Shown: one piece after another, positions 7,868 through 16,118 of the stretch
Numbering within the stretch: position 1 is the first letter of the stretch
Layout: each line of letters opens with the position of its first letter
Origin: Treponema sp.
Lineage (GTDB): Bacteria > Spirochaetota > Spirochaetia > Treponematales > Breznakiellaceae
Length of the DNA: 42,838 bases
Reading direction: 5' to 3'
NCBI GenBank assembly: GCA_031279205.1
Contig: JAITIX010000136.1
Span: forward strand, 1 to 42,838
The notes under the pieces: model-generated
Databases searched by the model: none
The model's input: only the letters and a program-made list of their open reading frames with translations
What the model was told of the DNA's origin: nothing
Program-made: the position numbers and the translations under genes

Positions 7868-7961
7868 GACGCGGTGTCTGACACCGCTACTTCAAACAGC
7901 CGGATACCCAGCGCCTCAAGCCGTTCCACCTCATTCAGAAAATCGCGCACAAAGACTTCCT
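7868..7961. repeat. 94-bp direct repeat, copy 2 (upstream of the capA-like gene)
   Basis: A perfect copy of 7606-7699 placed 262 bp away, in the gene-free stretch 7854-8112. It starts with the GTGTC-T-GACAC palindrome and ends at AAAGACTTCCT; the next bases (GTCTGGCA) look like half of a related palindrome. Beyond it, 8019-8054 holds a 7-bp inverted repeat CGCTCTA/TAGAGCG with a 22-base loop. I see no gene here. Confidence 0.95.
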
Positions 7962-8112
7962 GTCTGGCAGCGTACCTATCGGCGAAGTTTCCGCAAACAT
8001 GCTATGCGCCATATTATTCGCTCTAGAGCTCTTGGCTTTTTAGGGAATAGAGCGTAAACGAGTGAATTCTGTGGGTCAAGTTTAGCTTCTCACGGGCGTC
8101 TTATAGTTTTAC

Positions 8113-8141
8113 TTGATTAAAGCCTTCCACTGCCGGATAAT
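8113..8141 (+). promoter_or_regulatory. Promoter of the PilZ gene
   Basis: TTGATT and GATAAT with 17-bp spacing. The -10 box ends ten bases before the ATG and no ribosome-binding site is present, which points to a leaderless message. Confidence 0.6.
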
Positions 8142-8151
8142 ATACTTCATT

Positions 8152-8484
8152 ATGGAAAAACAACGAAAATATGACCGCTATAAAACGATGGCGCAGGCCA
8201 GAGTCCCCGCGCTTTTTGAGGGAGAGTCCTTGCTCAAGGATATCAGCGTTACTGGTTGTTGCATTGAATGTACAATGCAGGTTGAGGTACACCCCGATAC
8301 CAAGTATGCTATCGTGGTTGAACCCGAAGCTACTTCCCAAATCGAGCCATTTGAGCTAACAGCTGAATACCGCTGGAACCGTTCCAGCTTAGACGCTTGT
8401 ACCATCGGGTTCTTCATCGTGGAATCTCCCAAGGGCAAGCAGTTCCAGCGGTATGTTGATTACCTCGCCTATCACTCTAGCTAA
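8152..8484 (+). CDS. PilZ-domain protein
   Basis: A 110-residue single-domain protein. MEKQRKYDRYKTM resembles the arginine-containing N-terminal switch of PilZ domains, and LLKDISVTGCCIEC matches the D-x-S-x-x-G c-di-GMP motif. It would act as a small cytoplasmic c-di-GMP receptor; in spirochaetes such proteins affect motility. The first PilZ motif is weak (RKYDRYK rather than RxxxR), so ligand binding is inferred. The start at 8152 is chosen over the 8113 start because of the family N-terminus and because the promoter overlaps the longer frame. Its end overlaps the next gene by 32 bases. Confidence 0.8.
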   Translation: MEKQRKYDRYKTMAQARVPALFEGESLLKDISVTGCCIECTMQVEVHPDTKYAIVVEPEATSQIEPFELTAEYRWNRSSLDACTIGFFIVESPKGKQFQRYVDYLAYHSS

Positions 8485-9439
8485 GACAGGTCTGCTTCCT
8501 GGGCGCGTGTACGAGGCAGCATCTACCGGTGTTTACGCTGACAAGTATGCGGAAACGTGTCTGCGGGTGGAACTGGGACTTGCTGACTCTGGTAACACAT
8601 GGGGACCGCTTTTTTACAGTGAGACGCGGGAACCAGTCTTCTGGGCGCGGAATATCTGGCTCAGTCCCTTCCTGCTTGAGTTTGATTCGATAGGGTCCGT
8701 TGCTACTGCGTTGCGAGGCATACAGCGTAACTGGCATCCCACCTTGTTTACCCACTGGCGCAGAGCCGCGCTTATCCAAAGTCGTTTGCCACCGATGTCG
8801 CTCAAGCCGCGTCCATTTCCGTGGCTGCTTCCTGATGCTTCTGTTGGCGCGTGGACTTTGCTGGATGAACATACCCTGCTCGCCTCGGCGAACTGTTCCA
8901 GTCCCTTCCCTGGCGGTGTTATTCAATTCGAGGAAGACAAGAACGGCCCGCCAAGTCGCGCCTATCTCAAGCTCTGGGAGGCGCTTGTCCGCTGTCGCGT
9001 ATGGCCTCATACCGGAGATCGTTGCCTTGACGCAGGCGCGAGTCCGGGCGGCTGGACATGGACGCTTGCCCGCTTGAAGGCCAATGTGATCGCGGTGGAT
9101 CGCGCACCGCTTGCCGAGCAGGTGGCGCGTATGCCCGGCGTGAGTTTCACGCGACATGACGCTTTCAGCCTACAGCCTGAAGACATTGGCCCCATTGACT
9201 GGCTTTTCTGCGACGTGATCTGCTATCCCGACCGCTTGTACGAATGGATAGAAAAGTGGCTCGCCGCCGATCTCTGCCAGAACTTTGTTTGCACGATAAA
9301 AACCCAGGGCGCGAACACAAGGCGGAACTTAAGCGATACACTCCGCCGTTTCACCACTCTCGGCGGGCAAGTGATACACCTCTATCATAACAAGCATGAG
9401 CTAACCTGGTTAAAAGTGAGTCGGCGTCCCGATGAATGA
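8453..9439 (+). CDS. RlmM-like SAM-dependent 2'-O-ribose methyltransferase
   Basis: The C-terminal half is a Rossmann methyltransferase of the FtsJ/RlmM group. [16 protein letters not shown] (about residues 191-206) is the SAM motif, followed by [22 protein letters not shown] and FVCTIKTQ, with [11 protein letters not shown] near the end. Residues in SRAYLKLWE (K173), D254, K283 and the Glu of KHELTW match the K-D-K-E catalytic tetrad of 2'-O-methyltransferases. RlmM modifies C2498 of 23S rRNA; that target is inferred. The N-terminal 150 residues are less familiar. The start is uncertain because the ATG lies inside pilZ with only a weak ribosome-binding site. The stop overlaps oppF by eight bases. 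Confidence 0.82.
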   Translation: MLITSPITLAKTGLLPGRVYEAASTGVYADKYAETCLRVELGLADSGNTWGPLFYSETREPVFWARNIWLSPFLLEFDSIGSVATALRGIQRNWHPTLFTHWRRAALIQSRLPPMSLKPRPFPWLLPDASVGAWTLLDEHTLLASANCSSPFPGGVIQFEEDKNGPPSRAYLKLWEALVRCRVWPHTGDRCLDAGASPGGWTWTLARLKANVIAVDRAPLAEQVARMPGVSFTRHDAFSLQPEDIGPIDWLFCDVICYPDRLYEWIEKWLAADLCQNFVCTIKTQGANTRRNLSDTLRRFTTLGGQVIHLYHNKHELTWLKVSRRPDE

Positions 9440-10427
9440 ACTCTTATCGCTTGAAAACGTAAGCGTCTCGTATCCCGCACGCAGAGGCGCGTATGGCGGT
9501 GTATTTTCCCGAAATATGGGTGAGCTACGGGCTGTTGACGGCGTGTCCTTTGCCATTGCCCCGCGAGAAACTCTGGGGCTGGTGGGGGAATCAGGTTGCG
9601 GGAAGTCGTCGCTGGCCAGGGCAATCGTTGGGCTAGAACCAACGGCGGGCGGGCGGATCGTGTTTGAAGGCGTGGACTGCGCGTTGCAGCCCGGCTCGTT
9701 AAAACGTGGTGGGCAGCGCTATGGGGCATATAAACGGATTCAGTTGGTGTTTCAAGACGCGGGTTCGTCGCTGAACCCGCGTCTGAGTGTGGAAGCCATG
9801 ATGAAAGAAGTGCTATGGGTACACCGCGTTGTGGCGCGTAACGAAATCAGCGACGAGATTGACCGCTTGCTGGCGCTGGTCGGGCTTACGCCGGCTGTGC
9901 GCCGGCGTTTTCCTCGCGAGTTTTCCGGAGGTCAGCGGCAGCGCCTCAGTATAGCGCGAGCGCTTGCCATACGCCCGTCCCTGCTCATCTGTGATGAGGC
10001 TACCTCGTCGCTGGACGCCTCGACGCAGGCGCAGATACTCAGCCTTCTGTGCGAGCTGCGCGACACGCTTGGCTTGAGCTATCTTTTTATATCGCACGGG
10101 CTTGGCGCGGTAAGGCATATAAGCGACCGCGTTGCTGTGATGTATCTGGGCAAGCTGGTGGAGCTTGCGTCGAGCGCCGCGCTTTTCACCGCGCCCCGCC
10201 ATCCCTACACGCAAGCGATCATTGCCGCAAGCCCCGTGCCTGACCCGCGACAGCGGCGCGTGCGACGGCTTCTTGACGGTGTTGCGCCCAGTCCCCTTGA
10301 CGCGCCCATTGCTTGCCGCTTTCATCCCCGTTGTCCCTTTGCACGGGAACTCTGCCGTGCCGTCGCGCCCCTGTTCCGCAACCAGGCCGGCCATGCGACT
10401 GCCTGCCATTTCAGTACACTGGAGTAA
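9432..10427 (+). CDS. Oligopeptide/dipeptide ABC transporter ATPase (OppF/DppF type)
   Basis: ATP-binding subunit of a peptide importer. It has Walker [13 protein letters not shown]-loop [12 protein letters not shown], signature [16 protein letters not shown], Walker [13 protein letters not shown] and the switch histidine in ISHGLGAV. The Opp/Dpp-specific C-terminus [16 protein letters not shown] and the cysteine segment [14 protein letters not shown] are present and complete. At 331 residues the length is normal. It overlaps the methyltransferase gene and precedes a DppB-like permease by four bases. The companion DppC and DppD subunits and the substrate-binding protein are not in the window. 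Confidence 0.93.
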   Translation: MNELLSLENVSVSYPARRGAYGGVFSRNMGELRAVDGVSFAIAPRETLGLVGESGCGKSSLARAIVGLEPTAGGRIVFEGVDCALQPGSLKRGGQRYGAYKRIQLVFQDAGSSLNPRLSVEAMMKEVLWVHRVVARNEISDEIDRLLALVGLTPAVRRRFPREFSGGQRQRLSIARALAIRPSLLICDEATSSLDASTQAQILSLLCELRDTLGLSYLFISHGLGAVRHISDRVAVMYLGKLVELASSAALFTAPRHPYTQAIIAASPVPDPRQRRVRRLLDGVAPSPLDAPIACRFHPRCPFARELCRAVAPLFRNQAGHATACHFSTLE

Positions 10428-10431
10428 CCCT

Positions 10432-11382
10432 ATGAAAAACTTTCTTATAGGCAGAATCTTCGTTATGTTGCCCCTCCTTTTCGGGGTTTCCATCGTGAAC
10501 TTCGCGCTGATTCGGCTTGCGCCTGGCAGTCCACTCGACCTGATGGTGAGCCCTACCATGACGCCGGCGGCGCGCATCGCCATGGAACGCAACATGGGAC
10601 TGGATGCGCCGCTGTTCCGGCAGTACACAACGTGGCTGCTAAACGCGCTCAAGGGCAACTGGGGCTATTCATACGTTTCTTACCGACCTGTAGGCGCACT
10701 GATCACGGAGCGTATTCCGGCTACGGTGCTGCTCATGGGAAGTGCGCTTGCGCTCGGCCTCCTCGTGGCCGTGCCGCTGGGGGTTTTGAGCGCAGTTAAG
10801 CGGGACACGCTCGTTGATCGCGCTGTTGCCTTGAGCGGCTTTGTGGGTGTTTCGGCTCCGAACTTTTTTCTGGGACTGGGGCTTGTGTATGTGTTCAGCG
10901 TGAAACTCAAACTGTTCCCCTCAAGCGGTATGTTCACGTTGGGCGCTGAACGCGCTCCTCTTGACGTGATCCGCCACCTCGCGCTTCCCTGCGTAACACT
11001 GACGATACACATTGCCGGACGCTTTACCCGCTACGTCCGCTCGGCCATGCTGGACGTGTTGCGGGAAGAGTACCTGCTGACAGCGACGGCCAAAGGTGCG
11101 TCGTTGTTCCGGCGGGTCAGTGTTCATGCCTTTCGTAACGCGCTGATCCCGCTTATCACCCTCGTGGGTCTTGAACTTCCTGGACTCTTTGGCGGCGCCA
11201 TCGTTACTGAACAAATCTTTTCATGGCCTGGCATTGGCCGGCTCACGATTGACTCCATCCTCAGCCGCGACTATCCGGTGCTGATGGGCATCACCCTCAT
11301 GGCCGCACTGCTTACGCTCCTCGCCAGCCTCCTCACGGACATACTCTACGCCGTCGCTGATCCGCGAATTACTTACCGGTAA
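10432..11382 (+). CDS. Peptide ABC transporter permease (DppB/OppB type)
   Basis: Inner-membrane channel subunit. MKNFLIGRIFVMLPLLFGVSIVNFALIRLAPGSP is the usual N-terminus of DppB with its first membrane helix. Further helices follow, and the EAA loop reads EYLLTATAKGASLFRRVSVHAFRNALIPLI. The C-terminus (SRDYPVLMGITLMAALLTLLASLLTDILYAVADPRI) is complete. The ATG at 10432 with GGAG eight bases upstream replaces the longer ORF-track start. It normally pairs with DppC encoded directly downstream, but here the next 750 bases hold only hairpins and repeats. Confidence 0.92.
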   Translation: MKNFLIGRIFVMLPLLFGVSIVNFALIRLAPGSPLDLMVSPTMTPAARIAMERNMGLDAPLFRQYTTWLLNALKGNWGYSYVSYRPVGALITERIPATVLLMGSALALGLLVAVPLGVLSAVKRDTLVDRAVALSGFVGVSAPNFFLGLGLVYVFSVKLKLFPSSGMFTLGAERAPLDVIRHLALPCVTLTIHIAGRFTRYVRSAMLDVLREEYLLTATAKGASLFRRVSVHAFRNALIPLITLVGLELPGLFGGAIVTEQIFSWPGIGRLTIDSILSRDYPVLMGITLMAALLTLLASLLTDILYAVADPRITYR

Positions 11383-11448
11383 GCATGACAAGCCTATATA
11401 CCCCCAAGCTCTTGAACCGACCGGTTAAGCCACCCGAAACCGGTCGGT
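11372..11448. repeat. Palindrome and 11-bp stem-loop after dppB
   Basis: CTTACCGGTAAG (11372-11383) is a perfect 12-bp palindrome covering the dppB stop codon. ACCGACCGGTT (11416-11426) and AACCGGTCGGT (11438-11448) form a perfect 11-bp stem with an 11-base loop. No T-run follows, so it is not a standard intrinsic terminator, though it may protect the 3' end of the message. Confidence 0.8.
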
Positions 11449-11480
11449 ACACACCGAGCAGTCTCGTGAGACGCAATATC

Positions 11481-11569
11481 TTGTGTCTGACACCTCGTGT
11501 ACGTTCGTGTCGTTGTGTCTTGTGTCTGACACCTCGTGTACGCCCACGTGTTGTTACCAGTTGTGGGCG
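11481..11569. repeat. Paired palindrome repeats and hairpin in the dppB downstream region
   Basis: TTGTGTCTGACACCTCGTG occurs twice, at 11481 and 11520, 39 bp apart, each centred on the GTGTC-T-GACAC palindrome. Next, CGCCCAC (11541-11547) pairs with GTGGGCG (11563-11569). From 11570 to 11980 I see no convincing gene; a 78-codon frame at 11536-11772 has no recognisable features. Confidence 0.75.
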
Positions 11570-11980
11570 TTGCTGGGGCAACAATGACCCCATTCTCCCG
11601 AATAACAACCGACAGCCGCGTTTGCTTACTGGGGGCTTATCCTGATCCGAGCCGCACCCCGAATAGACGCATGGCTCGTTATACCGGGACGAGGCGGATG
11701 GGGAAGCGCTCAAGGGGCAAGTTCTGCTTCATGCTGAGTCGGCGGGAACGTTCTTCTTCCCTGTTGACCTAATCGTTGAATCATGTCTTACACGCCAGTA
11801 TGAAACTCAGGAACTGGTATGACCGATTGTCAGCATACAAGAAAGCCGGACTGGGGAGGACGAGAAAAAATGAGGGAAATTTGAAAAAACCTGCTTGACA
11901 TTTATCATAGACGCAACGCCCCGCCGTAGGTTTAAGGCGAACCTTATGGATTCACCCATCCCCAAACCCTTCCACCCGAT

Positions 11981-12127
11981 TTCCCAACCAGTCGGCAAAA
12001 TTTCCCGACATGTCGGCGGAACTTCCCGACATGTCGGCATAACACGCCTACGTGTCGGCATAACTTCCCGACATGTCGGTGGAATGCGCCTACGTGTCGG
12101 CGGAACTTCCCGACCTATAGACAAAGG
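11981..12127. repeat. 21-bp tandem array with two unit types
   Basis: Five good units (12002-12106) are flanked by degenerate ones at 11981 and 12107. Units are of two kinds: TTCCCGACATGTCGG..., which holds the perfect palindrome CCGACATGTCGG, and RCGCCTACGTGTCGG.... Order: A A B A B. Because 21 is a multiple of three, both strands stay open and read as heptad repeats (SRHVGG-like on plus, PTCREV-like on minus; ORFs 11895-12137 plus and 11807-12124 minus). I do not accept either as a gene without further evidence. A TTGACA at 11896 lacks a matching -10 box. Confidence 0.75.
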
Positions 12128-12143
12128 CTTTCCTTGAGGGGTA

Positions 12144-13394
12144 TTTACATTCCACTGCCAACACGTTTGAGGCGGTGGGTAAACACCGCGTACATCGCCT
12201 CACATTCCACCGGAGTATTTACCACAATCATCTCAGCGGTACAGCTGACTTGCCGTCCATGGTAGTTGTCATAATGGCAGAGCCAGTTGGCGTAACGTAA
12301 AGCTGCTTCGGGATTCTTGGAACTTTTGGGTACAAAGAGGATGAGTCCTCCCGCTGCCGATCCGCCGTGCTTGGGGTAAGCCCGGCGGAGTTTGTGAAGG
12401 GGTCTATGGGGATGTACTTTGCGCCGGGGATATTTTTTTCAAGTCTGGTCTGGATTTCCAGGTTCTGGCGGTAGGGTTGGTCTCAGTTGTGCTGGAAGGC
12501 TCCGACGATGCCTCTCTTCATAAGATTGCTGGGTGTCGTATCATCGTTGTAAAGGGGAAAGTCAGGATCAATTAACCCGGCGTTATACATCCCATTCAGG
12601 AAGCGGAGAGCGTCTTTAACGCTGGGTACCATAAGCTGCCGCTCGGCTACCGTGTTTATCCAGCGTTCTCTGGAAGAGAGGTTGGGGTCCATAAAAGAAA
12701 GGAAAATATTATAAACCTGCCGTCTGAAAACCTGCCGCCTGACATCGTTGGTCATGAGAAAGGGAATCACCTGGTTAACCCCCAGCTTGGACGCACTGTT
12801 TTTAAACACTGTCATGGTGTCATAGAACTCCTGGGTCGTTTTGGGAACGGGCAGACCGAGCTTATCGAGCCAGTCCTTGCGGATAAAGGTGTTGTGGGAG
12901 GCTGTATACATATACTTGTTGCTGATGCCGTAGAGAATTCCCGTATCTACGTCCTTGCTGTACCAGATCAGATTCTGGCCGGGGATTTCGGGATATTCCT
13001 TCATGTCCTTGATCACGGTATCCACATAGGGCGCGAGGTCATACACGCTGTCCTGCATACCCCAGTTCCGTACGTTGTCCACATGCTGTAGGCAGCAAAG
13101 CTCCGGCGCATCCTGGGCCGCCATCCGGGCGGTGATGTTCTGTTCTTCGGTCCAGCGGCTTATAGGAATAAAGGTAACCGCTATGTTTTCATCCGGCAGA
13201 ACCTTTTGCTTGATCCAGTCGGTCTATCCGTTGTTGGTAGGGTCGGTCTTGCCGCCGTCGGTACCGCGGTCAAAAACTTCCACCGTGATGGCAACAGTCC
13301 CCGATGCCCCTGTGCCGGAACCCGGTTGCTGACCACTGGCAAAAGCCATTACTGCAGACAGGACAAACACTAAAAACAAACCCGATTTTTTCAT
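12144..13394 (-). pseudogene. Broken LplA-type extracellular solute-binding lipoprotein
   Basis: The minus strand starts MKKSGLFLVFVLSAVMAFASGQQ (signal peptide) and reads as a sugar ABC-transporter binding protein of the type common in host-associated treponemes: TDWIKQKVLPDENIAVTFIP, VYDLAPYVD, NLIWYSKDVDTGILYGI, FIRKDWLDKLGLPVPKT, YNAGLIDPDFPLY, RGIVGAF. Three lesions are visible. A TAG at 13224-13226 stands where a Trp is expected before TDWI. A TGA at 12483-12485 follows QHN, again at a Trp position before DQPYR. A frameshift near 12370 leads into LILFVPKSSKNPEAALRYANWL. The last 35 codons do not match the family. ORF 12483-13124 is only the middle piece. No transporter genes accompany it. 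Confidence 0.88.
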
Positions 13395-13464
13395 CCTTCT
13401 CGATATTCAACGCTTTATTTTCTGCCAGTGTATGCCTGAGTGGTGGGTAAATCCACTGATTGCA

Positions 13465-14301
13465 TTAATAGTAGTTGATGCGGTAATCGTCGAGTACACG
13501 GAAGCCGATGCGCTCGTAGACAGCGCGGGCGATGGCGTTGCGTTTCTTCACAAAAAGCGTGATGTCTTTCCCTTCCTCGCGGAGGAGGCGGGTAAACACC
13601 GCCGCCATATAGGAAGCAATACCCTGTTGCCGGTAATCGGGATGCACAAAAACGCCGCCTATCTGATAACGGGAAAAAGACGTGGCTGTGGTGTTGATCT
13701 TGCCTACAACGCGGGAGCCTATGCAGGCGATGATGATTTTCTCATGAGCCACAATGTGTTCCAGTATCTGGCGGCATGCGGCGGGGTTGAAGTCCACGCC
13801 ATGAGGAAGCACTTCCTCCTGCTCATACGCAGCTTGCAACCGGTAGAGCCGGTCCATGTCCTCGGCGAGCGGGCGGCGCAGTATGAGCGAGGGTTGCACC
13901 GCGCTGGGAATAGCGGGCATTCCTTCCAGAGTCATCAGGTCATAATCAATGATTTGCTGCGGTCGGATGCCGAAACAGGCGATGAAGTTCTGTAAAATCT
14001 CCACATCAACGCTCAACCCCTGGCTCGCATGGATGACGGTCTTTTTGAGAAACTGTTCCATAAAAAGCGGGAAAGGAATGTTCTCATTCCTGTTAAAGAT
14101 GGGAAAGAGGGAACGCTGACTATGGAAGAACAGGGCTGAAATTGCGCCGCGCTCGTGGAACGTCCACATATCGTCCAGAAGCCAGTTGCGCTTCATAATA
14201 CGGGCGCAGGCGGAAACGCAGTACGGCTCCCGTTCCTGCAAGAAAGCACGGAGTGGCGCGTTGTAAGCTGTTTTATACCAGCCATTACGCTTGTCAGCCA
14301 T
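13465..14301 (-). CDS. GNAT-family N-acetyltransferase
   Basis: The C-terminal part (from about residue 140) is a GNAT domain. LILRRPLAEDMDRLYRLQAAYEQEE starts the fold, IGGVFVHPDYRQQGIASYM is motif A with the acetyl-CoA-binding Q/R-x-x-G-x-A, and FVKKRNAIARAVYERIGF is motif B. The N-terminal 135 residues are unassigned but lie in the same frame, so this is a two-part protein of 278 residues. The substrate is unknown. The ATG at 14301 shares one base with the upstream glycosidase stop (TGATG); the ORF-track start is a TTG one codon earlier. Translation is probably coupled to the glycosidase. Confidence 0.82.
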   Translation of the reverse strand: MADKRNGWYKTAYNAPLRAFLQEREPYCVSACARIMKRNWLLDDMWTFHERGAISALFFHSQRSLFPIFNRNENIPFPLFMEQFLKKTVIHASQGLSVDVEILQNFIACFGIRPQQIIDYDLMTLEGMPAIPSAVQPSLILRRPLAEDMDRLYRLQAAYEQEEVLPHGVDFNPAACRQILEHIVAHEKIIIACIGSRVVGKINTTATSFSRYQIGGVFVHPDYRQQGIASYMAAVFTRLLREEGKDITLFVKKRNAIARAVYERIGFRVLDDYRINYY

Positions 14302-16022
14302 CAAGGGGCTGTCCAGCGGGGCGCATCAAGGGGGAAAGGAAGGCGTCCCTCAGCCGGAATGTGTCCTAACAAGGCGGAGAAGCCCGCGGTAAACGACACC
14401 GACGCGTAACTGTACACCGCGATAGCCCCGTCAACCCAGGAAACCGCGTCGAGATACACCGGACTCAGTACCGAAAACACGATTACGCGCTTGCCAGAGG
14501 CGCGGAGGCTTTGCAGATAGGGCAAGCCGTCTGCATCGGCAAGACAGAAAATAATGGTGTCAGAGACGCGGATAAGCGAAGACGACATGGCCTTATACCG
14601 GCAGGTGAGGGCGTTAGGGTAGGCGCGACGACCAGCGCGGAGAAACTCGCCATACTCGCCGACCAGCAGTACCCGACCGGCGCTTGAAGGACTGAGCGGC
14701 AGTTCGCCCTTCACAAGGGTAACGCTCCGCGCCGCGAGGTCAAGGAAGAACGCGGCGCCTTCAGTGTCTGGCACCCGTTCCTTGATACGTTCCGTGTCTG
14801 GCACCGGCAGCACGGCGTTTTCGCCCCGCAAGTAGCGCAGTTTCAGGGCAAGTACCCGTTGCGCCGCATCCCGCACCCGCGCCTGAAACGTGGTTTCGTT
14901 CTTCATTGCCGTTAGCAGCGTTGTCCAGACCGAGGCGTTCAACAAAGGCGTTGACGAAAACATAAGGATATCGTTACCAGCCATGAGCGCCTGTTTTGCT
15001 GCCTGAGCGAGACTGCCCGCGCCTGAAAGCGCCCCGATCATCATTAGGTCGTCGGTGATTACTACGCCGTCAAAGCCGATGCGTTGCCGCAAGACCTCTC
15101 CCAGAAACCACGGCGACAACGATGCCGCGCCATCGCCAGCTTCGGTCTTCGGGAACGCGAGATGACCGCTCATCACTGCGGGTAAGCCGTTTTGCGCCAA
15201 AAACCGGTACGGCAGCAACTCCCGTTCCCACAAGGTTTCAAATGGCGCGTCAATGCGCGGCAGTATCCCGTGTGAATCCAGCCGCGTGTCCCCATGCCCT
15301 GGGTAATGCTTCGCCGTAGCAATGATGCCGGCGGCGCTCTGTCCCTTCACAAACGCTGTCGCCAGCACCGCGACTGCCGTTGGATCAGCGCCAAACGAGC
15401 GCGGTCCAATAATGACTGAATCACGGTTTGTGTATACATCAACATCAGGCGCGAAGTTCATGTTAATGCCGAGCGCCGCTAGTTCCCGACCAATGTAATA
15501 GCCCGACCAATAGGCGTCAGCCGGTCTACCCGACGCTCCAATCGCCATATTTCCCGGCGTCTCACTCGTCAGCCCCTTGACGTGCCGTATCCAGCCACCC
15601 TCCTGATCCGTTGCCACCAAAAGTGGTATATGAAAGCCATTGTCGACGCTATCGGCAAGCGCCGTGTTTTGCATTTCGCCAATGCTTCTCGCCAGCGCCA
15701 GCGTATCATCGGTATTCCAGCCGAACACCTTAACGCCACCGACGCGCCGCTGCCGTATCCAATCCAGAATCAGTGGCGATGGTGCTGTACCGATCCAGCC
15801 GAGCATGAAGGTTTGTGCCAGCGCCTCCTCATCGCTCATTGCCGACACGATGGCTACGGCAAGTTCATCAGGTGCAACCGCGTCTGTGAAGTCGAGCGCG
15901 TGGAGCTGACTGAGTGAAAAGAGCGCGATAAGGATGAGGCCGATCAAGTGCGAAGACAAGCTGCGTTCTGGGGTTTTAATCAGCGCCTTCAACTTTTTTG
16001 TTCCAGTTACACAATGAGCCAC
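14301..16022 (-). CDS. GH3 beta-N-acetylhexosaminidase (NagZ-like), secreted
   Basis: A glycoside hydrolase family 3 enzyme. After a signal-like segment (HLIGLILIALFSLSQLHA) come GGVKVFG, LLVATDQEGGWIRHV, MNFAPDVDVYT, the NagZ catalytic dyad loop AKHYPGHGDTRLDSHG and the nucleophile motif GVVITDDLMM. A C-terminal domain of about 200 residues follows. It would cleave N-acetylglucosamine from peptidoglycan fragments or chitin-type glycans outside the cytoplasm; the signal peptide argues against cytosolic recycling. The start is uncertain: GTG at 16022 or TTG at 15992. Two PDTE strings, VPDTERIKERVPDTEG, come from GTGCCAGACAC palindrome copies 30 bp apart at the domain boundary. Confidence 0.86.
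   Translation of the reverse strand: MAHCVTGTKKLKALIKTPERSLSSHLIGLILIALFSLSQLHALDFTDAVAPDELAVAIVSAMSDEEALAQTFMLGWIGTAPSPLILDWIRQRRVGGVKVFGWNTDDTLALARSIGEMQNTALADSVDNGFHIPLLVATDQEGGWIRHVKGLTSETPGNMAIGASGRPADAYWSGYYIGRELAALGINMNFAPDVDVYTNRDSVIIGPRSFGADPTAVAVLATAFVKGQSAAGIIATAKHYPGHGDTRLDSHGILPRIDAPFETLWERELLPYRFLAQNGLPAVMSGHLAFPKTEAGDGAASLSPWFLGEVLRQRIGFDGVVITDDLMMIGALSGAGSLAQAAKQALMAGNDILMFSSTPLLNASVWTTLLTAMKNETTFQARVRDAAQRVLALKLRYLRGENAVLPVPDTERIKERVPDTEGAAFFLDLAARSVTLVKGELPLSPSSAGRVLLVGEYGEFLRAGRRAYPNALTCRYKAMSSSLIRVSDTIIFCLADADGLPYLQSLRASGKRVIVFSVLSPVYLDAVSWVDGAIAVYSYASVSFTAGFSALLGHIPAEGRLPFPLDAPRWTAP
14763..14805. repeat. Two GTGTCTGGCAC palindromes inside the GH3 gene
   Basis: AGTGTCTGGCACC (14763) and CGTGTCTGGCACC (14793) lie 30 bp apart and each encodes VPDTE at the boundary between catalytic and C-terminal domains. 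A third related motif, GGTGTCAGAGACG at 14556, encodes VSDT. An inserted origin is inference. Confidence 0.55.
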
Positions 16023-16118
16023 AAGCCAAGAATCCCCCGCTTTTAGGGGCTATACAATGGGATAGTGGCGCTATTCGGTCGGGCAAAAACGAGCACCCAG
16101 TGGCGAACAGGCTCATGT

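Noticed and set aside
11895-12137. Protein-coding gene with SRHVGG repeats (plus) or PTCREV repeats (minus)
   Set aside because: Both strands are open only because a 21-bp unit repeats; there is no ribosome-binding site or domain to prefer either.
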